This document shows, in pieces, positions 54,175 to 64,000 of a DNA stretch of 64,000 nucleotides. The translations under genes were made by a program, and so were the position numbers. This DNA comes from Xiphophorus maculatus (lineage: Eukaryota; Chordata; Actinopteri; Cyprinodontiformes; Poeciliidae): the NCBI RefSeq assembly GCF_002775205.1, contig NC_036458.1, forward strand, positions 434,983 to 498,982, given 5' to 3'. Numbering within the stretch: the stretch's first letter is position 1; each line of letters begins with the position of its first letter. The notes beneath the pieces are model-generated. The model worked only from the letters and a program-made list of their open reading frames with translations. It was not told the DNA's origin and ran no database searches.

Positions 54175-56990
54175 CACACCTGTTCACATCGCTGCCTCTA
54201 CTCTGACACCCCTGAATAAACAGAAGCCAACTCTTCCATCTGGTTTCACATGAGGCTCCTGATCAGGTGCGCAGAGAAAGTCCAGCTTCCTGCGGTCCGC
54301 CAGCCCGGCTGCTGAGTGGGCGGATGGAGAGGAGGAGGAAGATCCTTCACCCCAGGGACACCTCTGAGTCTGACCGCTGAGGAAGAGGAGGAGGCCACGT
54401 CTTCCTCACCCTTCCTGTGTGATGGTGTGTTGGATCACACATGTATCATTAGGCATCATTAAGCTCAAATTATACAGAGGAGCAGAAAGACAGATGCTGC
54501 TGTTGGCACATTATTTTACTCTGCTGCCCCCCCACAGGCTGAGGAGGAAGAGGATGAGGGATTAAAGGAAGAGCTTCATCGCTGTTGACATTGCAGATGA
54601 ACGTGAAGCTGAGCGACAAAATATTAGAAATATCAGAATCTGGAGCAGCGAGGCGCAGACAGGAGGAGTGGATCACTCACAGGGAGTCCTCCTCCTCTCC
54701 CTCCTCCTTTTCCTCTCCCTCTTCCTCTTCATCCTCCTCCTCCTCTTCCTCTCCCTCCTCTTGCTCCTCTTCCTCCTCCTCCTCGTCCTCCTCGCTGCTC
54801 GCTGCCCGTCTCTCCACCTGTTAGTGCAGACCCTCCGTCTTGTTTGTGCAGGAATCTCCTCCACTCCCACAATCAAAGGTAAGCAGCTCCTCTTCGCTCT
54901 GCAGCTTTGGATTTAACTTCTCTGAACATTGTTGTTTTTCTGTTCAGCTTTAGAAAGTGACACATGCAGGGAGATCTGCAGGACTTTTCTCACTGTTTCA
55001 CTGCAGAAGCCTCTGCTGAGATACATTAAATTTACAGTAGATTCGTCAGCGCTGCATGGGAACAAAAGAGCTGCTGGGTTTATATAACTTCATCTACTTC
55101 AAAGGGAAAACGCCGATCAGTTTACATAAAACTGAGCTGATGCATTCAATGAAAACAGGATTCCAGGTAAATTCCTGGATTTGTTAAGCGGAGGTTCTGA
55201 ACAGGAAACCAGCAGAGTTGAATGTGAGGAGAAACCTGTTGGATATCTGCTGTAATATTTCATTTGAACTGTAAAATGTGTTGAATAGGGCTGGTTGCTG
55301 GAATATTTCCTCTGTTCAGAAAATGAAAAATGCTAAAGCATCAGGATGAGGCTCAAAGTTTCCTTTAAAATGTCTCTGTTCTGGTTCTGGTTGGCGCTCT
55401 GCAGGAACTAGAACTGAAACACAAAATCTGCCTGGAAGCTGCAAAGCGCCACCTACAGTCAACAGCAGAATGTAATCATCAAAGCCTCTGTTTTACCAGC
55501 AACATGCACCAAGAAACACCTTCCTCCGTGCAGATAGGGGGCGATAGAGCAGATATTACGACACGTTCAGGAAGAACAACCTGCATGGCTAAAGCAGCGC
55601 TAGGCTAACGGCTCCACTGTTGTTGACTGTTTATCAGAGACTCAGTCTGGATTATCATGGCAACTTTTTCATAGTTAGCGTCCTGCGCTTTTCCACTAGA
55701 TTCTCATTTCCCTTCACACACAGTGTAGGCTTTCAGCCATTCACTCTGATTGTCTCTGGTAGATTTTCTCCAGGCCAACCAGCGAGCAGAAGGAGAAGTT
55801 GTGAACGATGACGTTTTTTCTGCTGCCTTGGGATCATAGTCAGCCTGTAGTTTCAGCAGGAAGTGAAGGATGCCATTTAGGCTGCGATGGCCACGCCCCC
55901 AAATATTATTATTAACATCAGAGCCGCCTCGTTCATACTGGCAGCTAATCTCCTGTTAGCTTCATAACGTAGAGCTGGTGCGTTACGTACGTAACGGGCA
56001 AACGCCAATGATTGGATAAAATAAAAACATGTAAATGTAAACGCAGGCCACGCCGCCAGGAAGTAATGGTTTCTGCCTAACTGAGGGTCCAGAGCGCAGC
56101 AAAGCGCAAAATCAGATGTTTACGCCATCTGATTGGACGATGTTCATGTCTGACATTTGACCTTTTTTTGTTAAAATGTGAATAGTTTGTGGCGTCAGAC
56201 TCTCATGTATTTATTTTGTTCCAGCAGCTTATGAAGTTCAGATCTGGTACAGATCAGATCTTTGCATCTGTTCCTGAAACTCGAGAGAAGAAACTTCTGG
56301 ATCCTCAGCAGATTTACAGCATGAAGGCTGGAAGTGAGGAAGACTGTGGTGTGTTCAGGGACATCTGGACTTCCTGGTTGCAGGGACAGAATGAGGAAAT
56401 GTTAAAGCCTTCCTGGAGTCTGCACTGGATTTGTTTTTTGAAGCTTTTTCCTTCATGTTAAATATTAATAAGCTGAATTTTCTGCTCATGTTTCCATAAG
56501 GGATCGTTTCTGTGATCCTCCTCCGGTTCCAGCAGGATGTGCAGCGGCTGGTTGGACTGAATGATAATGTGGGAGGAGGATTTGAATCCCAAAGAGACGC
56601 AGGCAGGAAGTTTGCAGTAAATCCTTTTTTCCAGCAGCGTGTTGAATTAGACGGAGAATCTGTGGGCAGATCGCCTCCGCTGCTCCAGAAACATCAAACC
56701 TGAAGCCGTTTTCTAAAAGACTCGGTTTCAAAGCGAAGCTTCAAATTCCCCCAGATGATGTTTGTGTCGTTTCCTCTCAGGCTCACTGAACAGAAAGATG
56801 CTGAAATATGTGAGACACGTGAGGAAAATCTATAAATGAATCATAAACAGAAACTTTCAATCATTAAACTCTGAATTATGTCATTACTTACAGTTTGTCC
56901 ACAATAAAACATTTCTCTGTGTTGAAGGAAAAAATCTAATGCATGCATTAATGAATTTATAGATTAATTGAACAGGAGAAATTATGTTTC
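54175..56990. other. doc2a: Upstream region of doc2a, no coding exon seen
   Basis: Contains a long TCC/CTC pyrimidine tract (54685-54800) followed by a donor-like AATCAAAG|GTAAGCAGC at 54880, a possible untranslated doc2a exon. The rest is unique-looking AT-rich sequence with short frames that lack splice support. Confidence 0.4.
54685..54800. repeat. Pyrimidine (TCC/CTC)n low-complexity tract
   Basis: Over 100 bases that are almost only C and T. It creates an artificial poly-Ser/Leu frame on the plus strand and a poly-Arg frame on the minus strand. A polypurine-polypyrimidine tract of this length can form H-DNA. Confidence 0.9.
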
Positions 56991-57009
56991 CTGTTTTTTT
57001 ATGCGTTTG

Positions 57010-57515
57010 GTCGGCCTGTTGTTGTTCCTGAACGCACCGCGGCAGTCTGTTGTTGTTCCTGAACGCACCGCGGCAGCCTGTTGGTGTTCCTGAACGCACC
57101 GCGGCAGCCTGTTGGTGTTCCTGAACGCACCGCGGCAGCCTGTTGTTGTTCCTGAACGCACCGCGGCAGCCTGTTGTTGTTCCTGAACGCACCGCGGCAG
57201 CCTGTTGGTGTTCCTGAACGCACCGCGGCAGCCTGTTGGGGTTCCTGAACGCACCGCGGCAGCCTGTTGGTGTTCCTGAACGCACCGCGGCAGCCTGTTG
57301 GTGTTCCTGAACGCACCGCGGCAGCCTGTTGGTGTTCCTGAACGCACCGGGGCAGCCTGTTGGTGTTCCTGAACGCACCGCGGCAGCCTGTTGGTGTTCC
57401 TGAACGCACCGCGGCAGCCTGTTGGTGTTCCTGAACGCACCGGGGCAGCCTGTTGGTGTTCCTGAACGCACCGGGGCAGCCTGTTGGTGTTCCTGAACGC
57501 ACCGGGGCAGCCTGT
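57010..57515. repeat. 31-bp minisatellite upstream of doc2a
   Basis: About 16 copies of a 31-bp unit that includes CCTGTTGGTGTTCCTGAACG followed by CACCGCGGCAG. Variants change GTTGGTG to GTTGTTG and CCGCGG to CCGGGG; the latter removes a SacII site in the four right-most or scattered copies. The unit has no stop in any minus-strand frame, so three overlapping open frames run through it. Confidence 0.95.
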
Positions 57516-57860
57516 TGAAGTAGAGATTCAGAACCAGCTCCAGAACCTTTCTCATCAGCCACCAGAACATTTCCAGAAGTCTTGCGGATGTTTTGGGTGA
57601 GACAGGTTTTGGGTTCTTTTGGGTCAGCAGTGGTTCTGGTCTTGGAACTCTCCCATTGAGGCTATTGTCGCTCTGATTGTGGACCTTTGACCTTTAGGCA
57701 GTGAGGCCAGCAGAGTTGTTGTTTTGGTTCTTGTTGTTGAGCCTGGAATTGGAAGGTTCTGGTCCAGGTGAGAGTCATGGTTCTACTGGAGTCCAAAGCC
57801 TTAGAAATGGACCCAATAAGTCTCAACATTAATTTGCTAACGGTAGATTGTAAAGCTTAG

Positions 57861-58521
<661 letters not shown>

Positions 58522-60680
58522 GTGAGGAACCGCTGCATCGCTCCTGTTGGCGCAGGTTCATGACGGCTGAACGGACGCCAGGCTCCACAGTTCTGTTTCA
58601 GAGCAGAACTCCATCATCTGCTCCACCTCCAGCTGCTGTGGTTCTGACCCAAACCAACCTGTTCCCCTCCTAGCCTGTGGGGGCGCTGCACCAAGAACCA
58701 CTGAAGGAAACCACACAAAAACCTCTGAAGACACTGAGAGCAACTTCCTGTTTCACCAGATGGAAACAAGATGGAGGCGTCAGATTTTCCTCTTTAGTCT
58801 TTGGCTGAAGACCAGGAGCCATTTCTGCTGCTAGCGCTAGGCTAGCAGGTTAGCTTTGGTTGTATTTACACAGAATGCCCTGCGCTGTAGTCCACTTCCT
58901 GCTTTTGCAGCGGTCTCTGGTCCGCTTGGCTTTCAGATTCAAACTGATCCAGAGTTCACTTCAACTGAACCCAGTTTGGAGGACCAGAGGTCAGAGGTCA
59001 GTTAGCGTTCACACCTCACCAGCTGGACCGACTCGTCCTCAGCTCTACAGCGAACCGCCTGCAGTCAGACCAGAGCCACAAAACTGAAAGACGCTGCCAA
59101 TCAACGCTAGCTGCTCCACCTCCTGACTCACCACCAGGGGGCGCATCTGAGTGAGACAGTTTTAGACCAAGTATTACAAAATTAAAAATATCTCATAAAA
59201 ATTTCACAAATTGAACAAAACCATGAAGATAGAACCAGGAAGAGCAATTTCTACAGATTATGGGCTAAAAGGAGTTGAACCCTAATAGAGCGATGCCTTC
59301 ATGAACAGTAAATGTTCAGGAGAACGCAGTTCTCTGAAGTTCTCTGATCTCCAGGTTCCTGAACTTCCTTCCATCAGAGGAACCAACCAGCTGTGACCTC
59401 TGACCCCTCCTGAGCCTCTGGACAGCCTCCATCCAACTCTTCAAGCTTTCATAAATTAAACTATTTTAATTTACAAGGATCATAATTAGTATCTTAATCA
59501 TCACAATTTCTCCTGATTCTGATTTAATTCTCTTGAAAAAAATGAACCAATCACTGATTTAATTCCTGATCAGCCTGAAGGTCGTTTTCCCAGGACAAAA
59601 GAGAAAAGATTCACTTATTAACTGTAACTCTGCTGCTGCTGCAGCGCCCCCTGCTGGCTGGAGGGACAGCTGGCTTTGGTTCTGTGGGTCCAGAACCTCC
59701 CAATGGGACCTGAGGACAGGGCTAGCAGGGGCTAGCTGCAGTAGGGAAGTTGTCTCCATGTTAGTTTGTTATGAACCAGATAATCTGATCGATCTCCTCC
59801 TGCTCCCTGATCGGCTAGTGCTGTCTGAAAAAATGAAACGCTCCCGACAAAAACAGTCAATCAGAGGCAGGGGGAGGGGCTTAGCGCTGTCAATCAATGT
59901 TAAATGCACCAATGGCAGAGAAACAACTTACCAGGAAAACTGTTTCTCTGCCATTATTGGTGGCTATGCTAACTAGCCTTAGCATTCACAACAGTCTCTC
60001 TTAGATGAGCAGGATGATTGACAGCATTAGGACCCGCCTCCTACCTCTGATTGGTCGTTTCTAGTTACTACTGGGAGCAGGAACCGGCTCTGTCTTCACT
60101 CAGGCTTCCATCCAGTGCCGTTCAGATACAAAGCGGTCCATTAAAGGACAGACGGAACCAAATGGTCACAATCTGAACAGAACCAGAAAGTTTCAGTTTA
60201 GAGCTTCAGTTTTTGGATCTGAACAGGAATGAAGCCGAGTTCTGGTCCATTCTCTCCCAGGAAACCAGAAAGATGCGTATAACGGGTCAGAACCGGGCCA
60301 GCTCGGTGCCTCCGAGCCTCGCTGACCTCACAGCTGTGAGACAGGAAGCAGTGGCACCTGGGCAGCTGTGAAGAGCAACTGGTGTCAGCTTCCTGTCCCC
60401 TCTGGTGGACACGGAACTCTTCTGGGTCCCAAACCGGACCTACCAGAACTGAAGTTCCGACCCAGTTTAAAAGAGGGACAGGCTGGAACCTCTGATACCA
60501 TTTAACCTGCTGAAGGAACCTGCCTCTGTCTCTGCTGAAAGTCTCACTCCCAGTTAACTCAGGACCATTTAACCCAGTTTAACCAGTTTAACCCGTTTAA
60601 CCAGTGGCTCTGTCCGTCGCCGTTAGACCTCCCGCTGCCTCGCCGTCCCTGGGCTCCGCCTCTCGGCTCCTTCAGGTGTA
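58522..60680 (+). other. doc2a: doc2a intron, first part
   Basis: Non-coding sequence with frequent CAGAACC/GGTTCTG motifs and a few GCTAGC patches (58830). No exon for the rest of C2A was found. A 72-codon frame at 59758-59976 has no support. Confidence 0.5.
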
Positions 60681-60927
60681 GTTAGCCGTAGTGATGGGAT
60701 TTTCGGCTCCTTTTCGAGATGCGGCTCTAATGGCTCTTCTTACTGTGGAGAGCCGGCTCTTTCGGCTCCCCATATATATTTTTGACATTATTAATTAATT
60801 AATAGCTTAAACCTAATTTTATAATATTTTGTTTCATTGTTAAGCTCTTATGATGAGTAAAAATGCAGCATAACGATGCTTTATAAATAAACCTTTTATT
60901 ATAACCAATTAAATTATCACAAAATAG

Positions 60928-62468
60928 CAGTGTTGTATAAAGTACTGAAATCTCAGAGTCAAGTAAAAGTACAAGTACCTCTCCAAAATATGACTTTGGT
61001 AAAAGTCCAAGTCACTGACTGAAATGTTACTTGAGTTAAAGTCTTAAAGTATCTGAAACTTCTTGTACTTAAGTATGGAAAGTACTGTAAAAATGGATGT
61101 ACTCAAGTAATGTAATGAAAAGTACAAGTAAAAAGTAAAACAAAGCAAATGCAGTTTGAATGACATTTTTTATATTTTGGTAAACTTGTCAAATACACTT
61201 AAAATAATGTACCCAACCAAGTGCAGGCAAAATTAAACCTGCTAATAGATATACCTGCAGGCATCATTTAGTTAAGAACATTAGGTGCTTTACCTATAGC
61301 ACAAGGTTAACTTAACCTGCTTTACAACTGAACCAGCTTCTTAGTAAACCCTCCAGGACAGAAAATACAAAATTTTTGTAAGCCTTAAGTTTTCCCTTCA
61401 AGTAAGGTCAGTGCTGAAAATGAGAAAAATAAATAGTACAGAAAATGCAGCCAACATGAAGAAAAAGATCTGTTACGATTACTCTACTTCACAAATCAGT
61501 GAATCAGTCAATAGGTGGTGCACACAACTGGTCATTATGCAAAAGAAAAAAAGAATTGGGAGGGAAATGCAGCTTATTGGCATCTGAAGAGGGAGACCTT
61601 TTTTGTAAACCTGGTTTTGAACTTGCATGCCTTTCCTATATTCGTTAAATTTAGTCTAAATTGCTATCGCTATGGCTTCTGTCCCCCTTGAACAGAGGAG
61701 TCTAGGTAGCCTGCTACAGTCAACATTAGGCCTAAGCTAAATACACCACGTGTGGAACTGAAACAATGCCAAACAAAGTTCATTTATGGTCAAGATTTCA
61801 CAATACAGTAGTGTCTAGTGACCAAGCTATAGTTACTGAAACAGGAGGATTATAACCATTTCATAAGACGTTACCTCGATGTGTTTCTTCAAGTTGGACG
61901 GGGAGTTTTTGTAAGATAGAATTTCCACATCTTCGGGCAGGAATAACATAAACTGCATGCGGTACGACGAATCTTTAACACCCACGAAAGAGTGTATTGT
62001 GTTTAAATAAGGCCATGGGCTCTCATCACCAGCTGGTGGTTCCCCTGGAGCCGTGTCCGACGTAGTTGCAGTCGTTGTGGTCTCCGTCTCCTCCTCCATG
62101 TGGCTGCTGCTGATTGCGAGACTTGCTTTGTGTTTAATGGGAGAAGCGAAACAGGTGTATCCTATTGGTGGTGATGAACAAGCCCAGGCAAGCAGGATAC
62201 GGACTTTGTTCGGTAGCCTACTTGCTACTTGCTAATCAGTAGGTGGAGTCAAAACACTTGCGTTTCTCTCTCTCGCTTTTTTGTAACGAGTAACTAAACC
62301 ACACATTGAAAATGTATCGGAGTAAAAGTACGCAATTAAGTTCGGAAATATAGTGAAGTAAAAGTGAAAGTCATCAAAAATTTTCATACTCCAGGAAAGT
62401 ATGAAGTACTCCAAAATATACTTAAGTAAAGTAGTGAAGTATTTTTACTTCGTTACTATACAACACTG
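60928..62468. mobile_element. Inner hAT element inserted into the outer one
   Basis: The tips are CAGTGTTGTATAAAGTAC (left) and ACTATACAACACTG (right). The exact 8-bp duplication is CAAAATAG at 60920-60927 and 62469-62476. Length is 1541 bp. Subterminal regions are rich in AAGTAAAAGTAC-type repeats on both sides. It keeps the start of a transposase frame on the minus strand but lacks the rest, so it moved with help from another copy. Confidence 0.92.
61833..62099 (-). pseudogene. N-terminal fragment of a hAT transposase with altered BED finger
   Basis: An 88-codon frame beginning MEEETETTTTATTSDTAPGE and continuing to LSYKNSPSNLKKHIEV. The SNLKKHIE end is the usual C-terminal half of the hAT BED finger. 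Where intact fingers have a C-x2-C pair, this copy reads RMQFMLFLP, that is F-x2-F, so the zinc ligands are gone. The frame then leaves the coding sequence after about 85 codons. It belongs to the inner hAT element. Confidence 0.7.
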
Positions 62469-62987
62469 CAAAATAGCACCACTTCCACAAAAATAACTTA
62501 AAATAAATTAAACAGTTAAATATAAATACAAACACCCACCACAATACGAAAAAGTATTAAAGCAGCTTCATAACAGAAAAGGTGCCACAATACAAATATC
62601 AAATAATATTCAGTGTTATGTGTGATTGGTCAGATGTGTGGAGCACACGCTTACCCTAACCCAGTGGACCGACCGAGGGAAAAAACTCTCCGCTCTGGCA
62701 CTGGCAGAAGAGCAAAACGCGCAAGGAGAGGGAGAAGGAGGGGAGAGACAGCGAGGCACCGCAGGACAAAAAAAAACAATGTGGGGAAAAACTATCAGCT
62801 CTGGCACTTGCAGAGCACAAGCACAACGACAGGGAGGCGGAGAGACAGCGATATACTGTAGAAAAAAACCGGCTCCCAAATAGGATCCTAAAACGGCTCC
62901 CATTGTGGAGCCGGTTCCAATGGTTCACTTCAAAGAGCCGGCTCTTAGAACCGGATCGTTCGCGACCGACACATCACTAGTTAGCCG

Positions 62988-63790
62988 GGTTTTTGCTCTT
63001 CGGCTCGTTAAATGCGTTGCTCCGTCTCCAGGTGAAGCTCTGCGCCGCCTGCTGCGCCCAGAGCTTCTCCTCCTGCAGGTGAAGGCGGAGGTTCCTCCTC
63101 CGTTAATGTCAGCAGACAAAAGAGTCGGCTGCTGGAAGCGCCATGATGGTTTACTGGTGATTTATTCAGAGCAGACGGACACAACATACGGCTAAAATTA
63201 TTTAAAACGTTTTATTTCATGACTAGAATGAAAACGGAGACAGGCATATCCAAAAAAATAGCCAAAAAAGTATTAAATCTGATATTTATTGAGTAATCTT
63301 TGAGCTAACCTTTAGCAAACAGCATGCTAATGGCTAGCAAGGTGTTCGCTAACCGTTAGCACACTGCTCCCCATCGAGGCCTGTTTTATTTATAAAATAA
63401 AACATTTTACAAACTGATGTAACTGATTAAGATAAATGTAGGCAGATTTAAAAAGGAGGCCGAATAAAAAAAAATAAAAGGTCAAATTAATCTTCAGGTC
63501 TTAGTAATAATACATTTATTATATCTTTATAATACTTTAAACATGACGTTTTGTGGATAAAGAAAGTAAACTGAAAATTATAACAACCAAGAACAGTCCT
63601 GAATATCACAACATTTTTAGTCAAATAACGATGGACCAGAATTCCCAGTAGTTCTGTCCTCCCAGTGGATCCCATAATAAATGGAGGACTGGTTTGAAAT
63701 GTGAGTCTGGTTGCTGAAAAAGTCAGAGCTGTTTGTTGAAAGACATGTAGAGCTAATTCCTCCTGAAGCTCTGAGGAGGTCAGGAGACTC
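62988..63790 (+). other. doc2a: doc2a intron, last part in the window
   Basis: No exon could be placed. AGCTAACC and GCTAGC motifs are frequent around 63300-63370. The rest is AT-rich. Confidence 0.45.
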
Positions 63791-63793
63791 AGC

Positions 63794-64000
63794 TCCGTCA
63801 GACAGTGGCCTCCGTCGGGCAGTGGCCTCCGTCAGACAGTGGCCTCCGTCGGGCAGTGGCCTCCGTCAGACAGTGGCCTCCGTCGGGCAGTGGCCTCCGT
63901 CAGACAGTGGCCTCCGTCAGACAGTGGCCTCCGTCAGACAGTGGCCTCCGTCGGGCAGTGGCCTCCGTCAGACAGTGGCCTCCGTCGGGCTGTGGCCTCC
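63794..64000. repeat. 17/34-bp minisatellite running off the window
   Basis: About 12 copies of CAGTGGCCTCCGTCRGR (17 bp). Most copies alternate between TCAGA and TCGGG endings, giving a 34-bp higher-order unit. The array is still running at the last base, so its full length is unknown. Confidence 0.95.

Larger units (their letters stand above)
60689..62979. mobile_element. Outer non-autonomous hAT element in a doc2a intron
   Basis: The ends are TAGTGATGGGATTTTCGGCT at the left and CCGACACATCACTA at the right, inverted over the outermost TAGTGATG. Target duplication GTTAGCCG is exact at 60681-60688 and 62980-62987. Subterminal sequence is dense in AGCCGGCTCTT and CGGCTCC in both orientations. 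Without the inner insertion it is about 740 bp, too short for a transposase, so it is a MITE-like derivative. Confidence 0.9.

Noticed and set aside
54585-54916. Ser- and Leu-rich frames
   Set aside because: Produced by the TCC/CTC low-complexity tract.
56884-57570. A 228-codon repetitive protein on the minus strand as a real gene
   Set aside because: The open frame exists only because the 31-bp unit lacks stops. The flanks add no domain, and all three frames are equally open.
63005-63100. Possible next doc2a exon after a CTCCAG acceptor
   Set aside because: The translation (VKLCAACCAQSF) does not match the expected C2A sequence after LRAK, which should continue with a GLKPMD-like segment.

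Overview
The window looks like nuclear DNA of a teleost fish. Its genes have many short exons, its proteins read as vertebrate orthologues, and its introns and spacers carry fish-type repeats (an R4/Dong-Rex6-like LINE, Tc1-like and hAT DNA transposons, tRNA-derived SINEs). I cannot name the species. No CRISPR array, rRNA gene or bacterial feature is present.

Layout. From 1 to 3.9 kb there is a Tc1-like MITE followed by a broken R4/Dong-type LINE set between TA tracts. An inducible hsp70 gene (4.6-7.3 kb, +) has its heat-shock promoter and a 5' UTR intron. Then come sh2b1 (9.5-16.7 kb, +), lat (20.1-24.5 kb, -), a 2.3-kb hAT transposon with perfect target duplications (25.0-27.3 kb), a gene-poor spacer rich in CAGAACC motifs (27.3-30.7 kb), spns1 (31.3-35.0 kb, -; promoter near 36.5 kb), nfatc2ip (38.0-41.4 kb, -), sgf29 (42.7-48.2 kb, -; one intron holds a 1.15-kb foldback element), nupr1 (50.3-50.6 kb, -), and the first two coding exons of doc2a (57.9-58.5 kb, +). 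The doc2a intron runs off the window and contains one hAT element inserted into another.

The order sh2b1 - lat - spns1 - nfatc2ip - sgf29 - nupr1 - doc2a is a compact version of the human 16p11.2 gene neighbourhood. This supports orthology, although the genes share no single pathway. Their roles are signalling adaptors (SH2B1, LAT), lysosomal lipid efflux (SPNS1), a SUMO-like-domain regulator (NFATC2IP), a SAGA chromatin reader (SGF29), a stress-response chromatin protein (NUPR1), a synaptic calcium sensor (DOC2A) and a chaperone (HSP70).

Exon models were built by hand from splice sites and reading phase. The spliced lengths of sh2b1 (929 codons), spns1 (504), nfatc2ip (334) and sgf29 (290) close without a frame error. 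The lat model has one phase mismatch, so at least one small exon is missing. The most interesting non-coding signals are the nested hAT pair, the foldback element, a perfect CLEAR-type GTCACGTGAC in front of spns1, tandem CRE palindromes in the hsp70 promoter, a 31-bp minisatellite open in all three frames of one strand, a three-copy GCTAA-rich repeat family, and an unidentified spliced-looking exon inside the lat locus.
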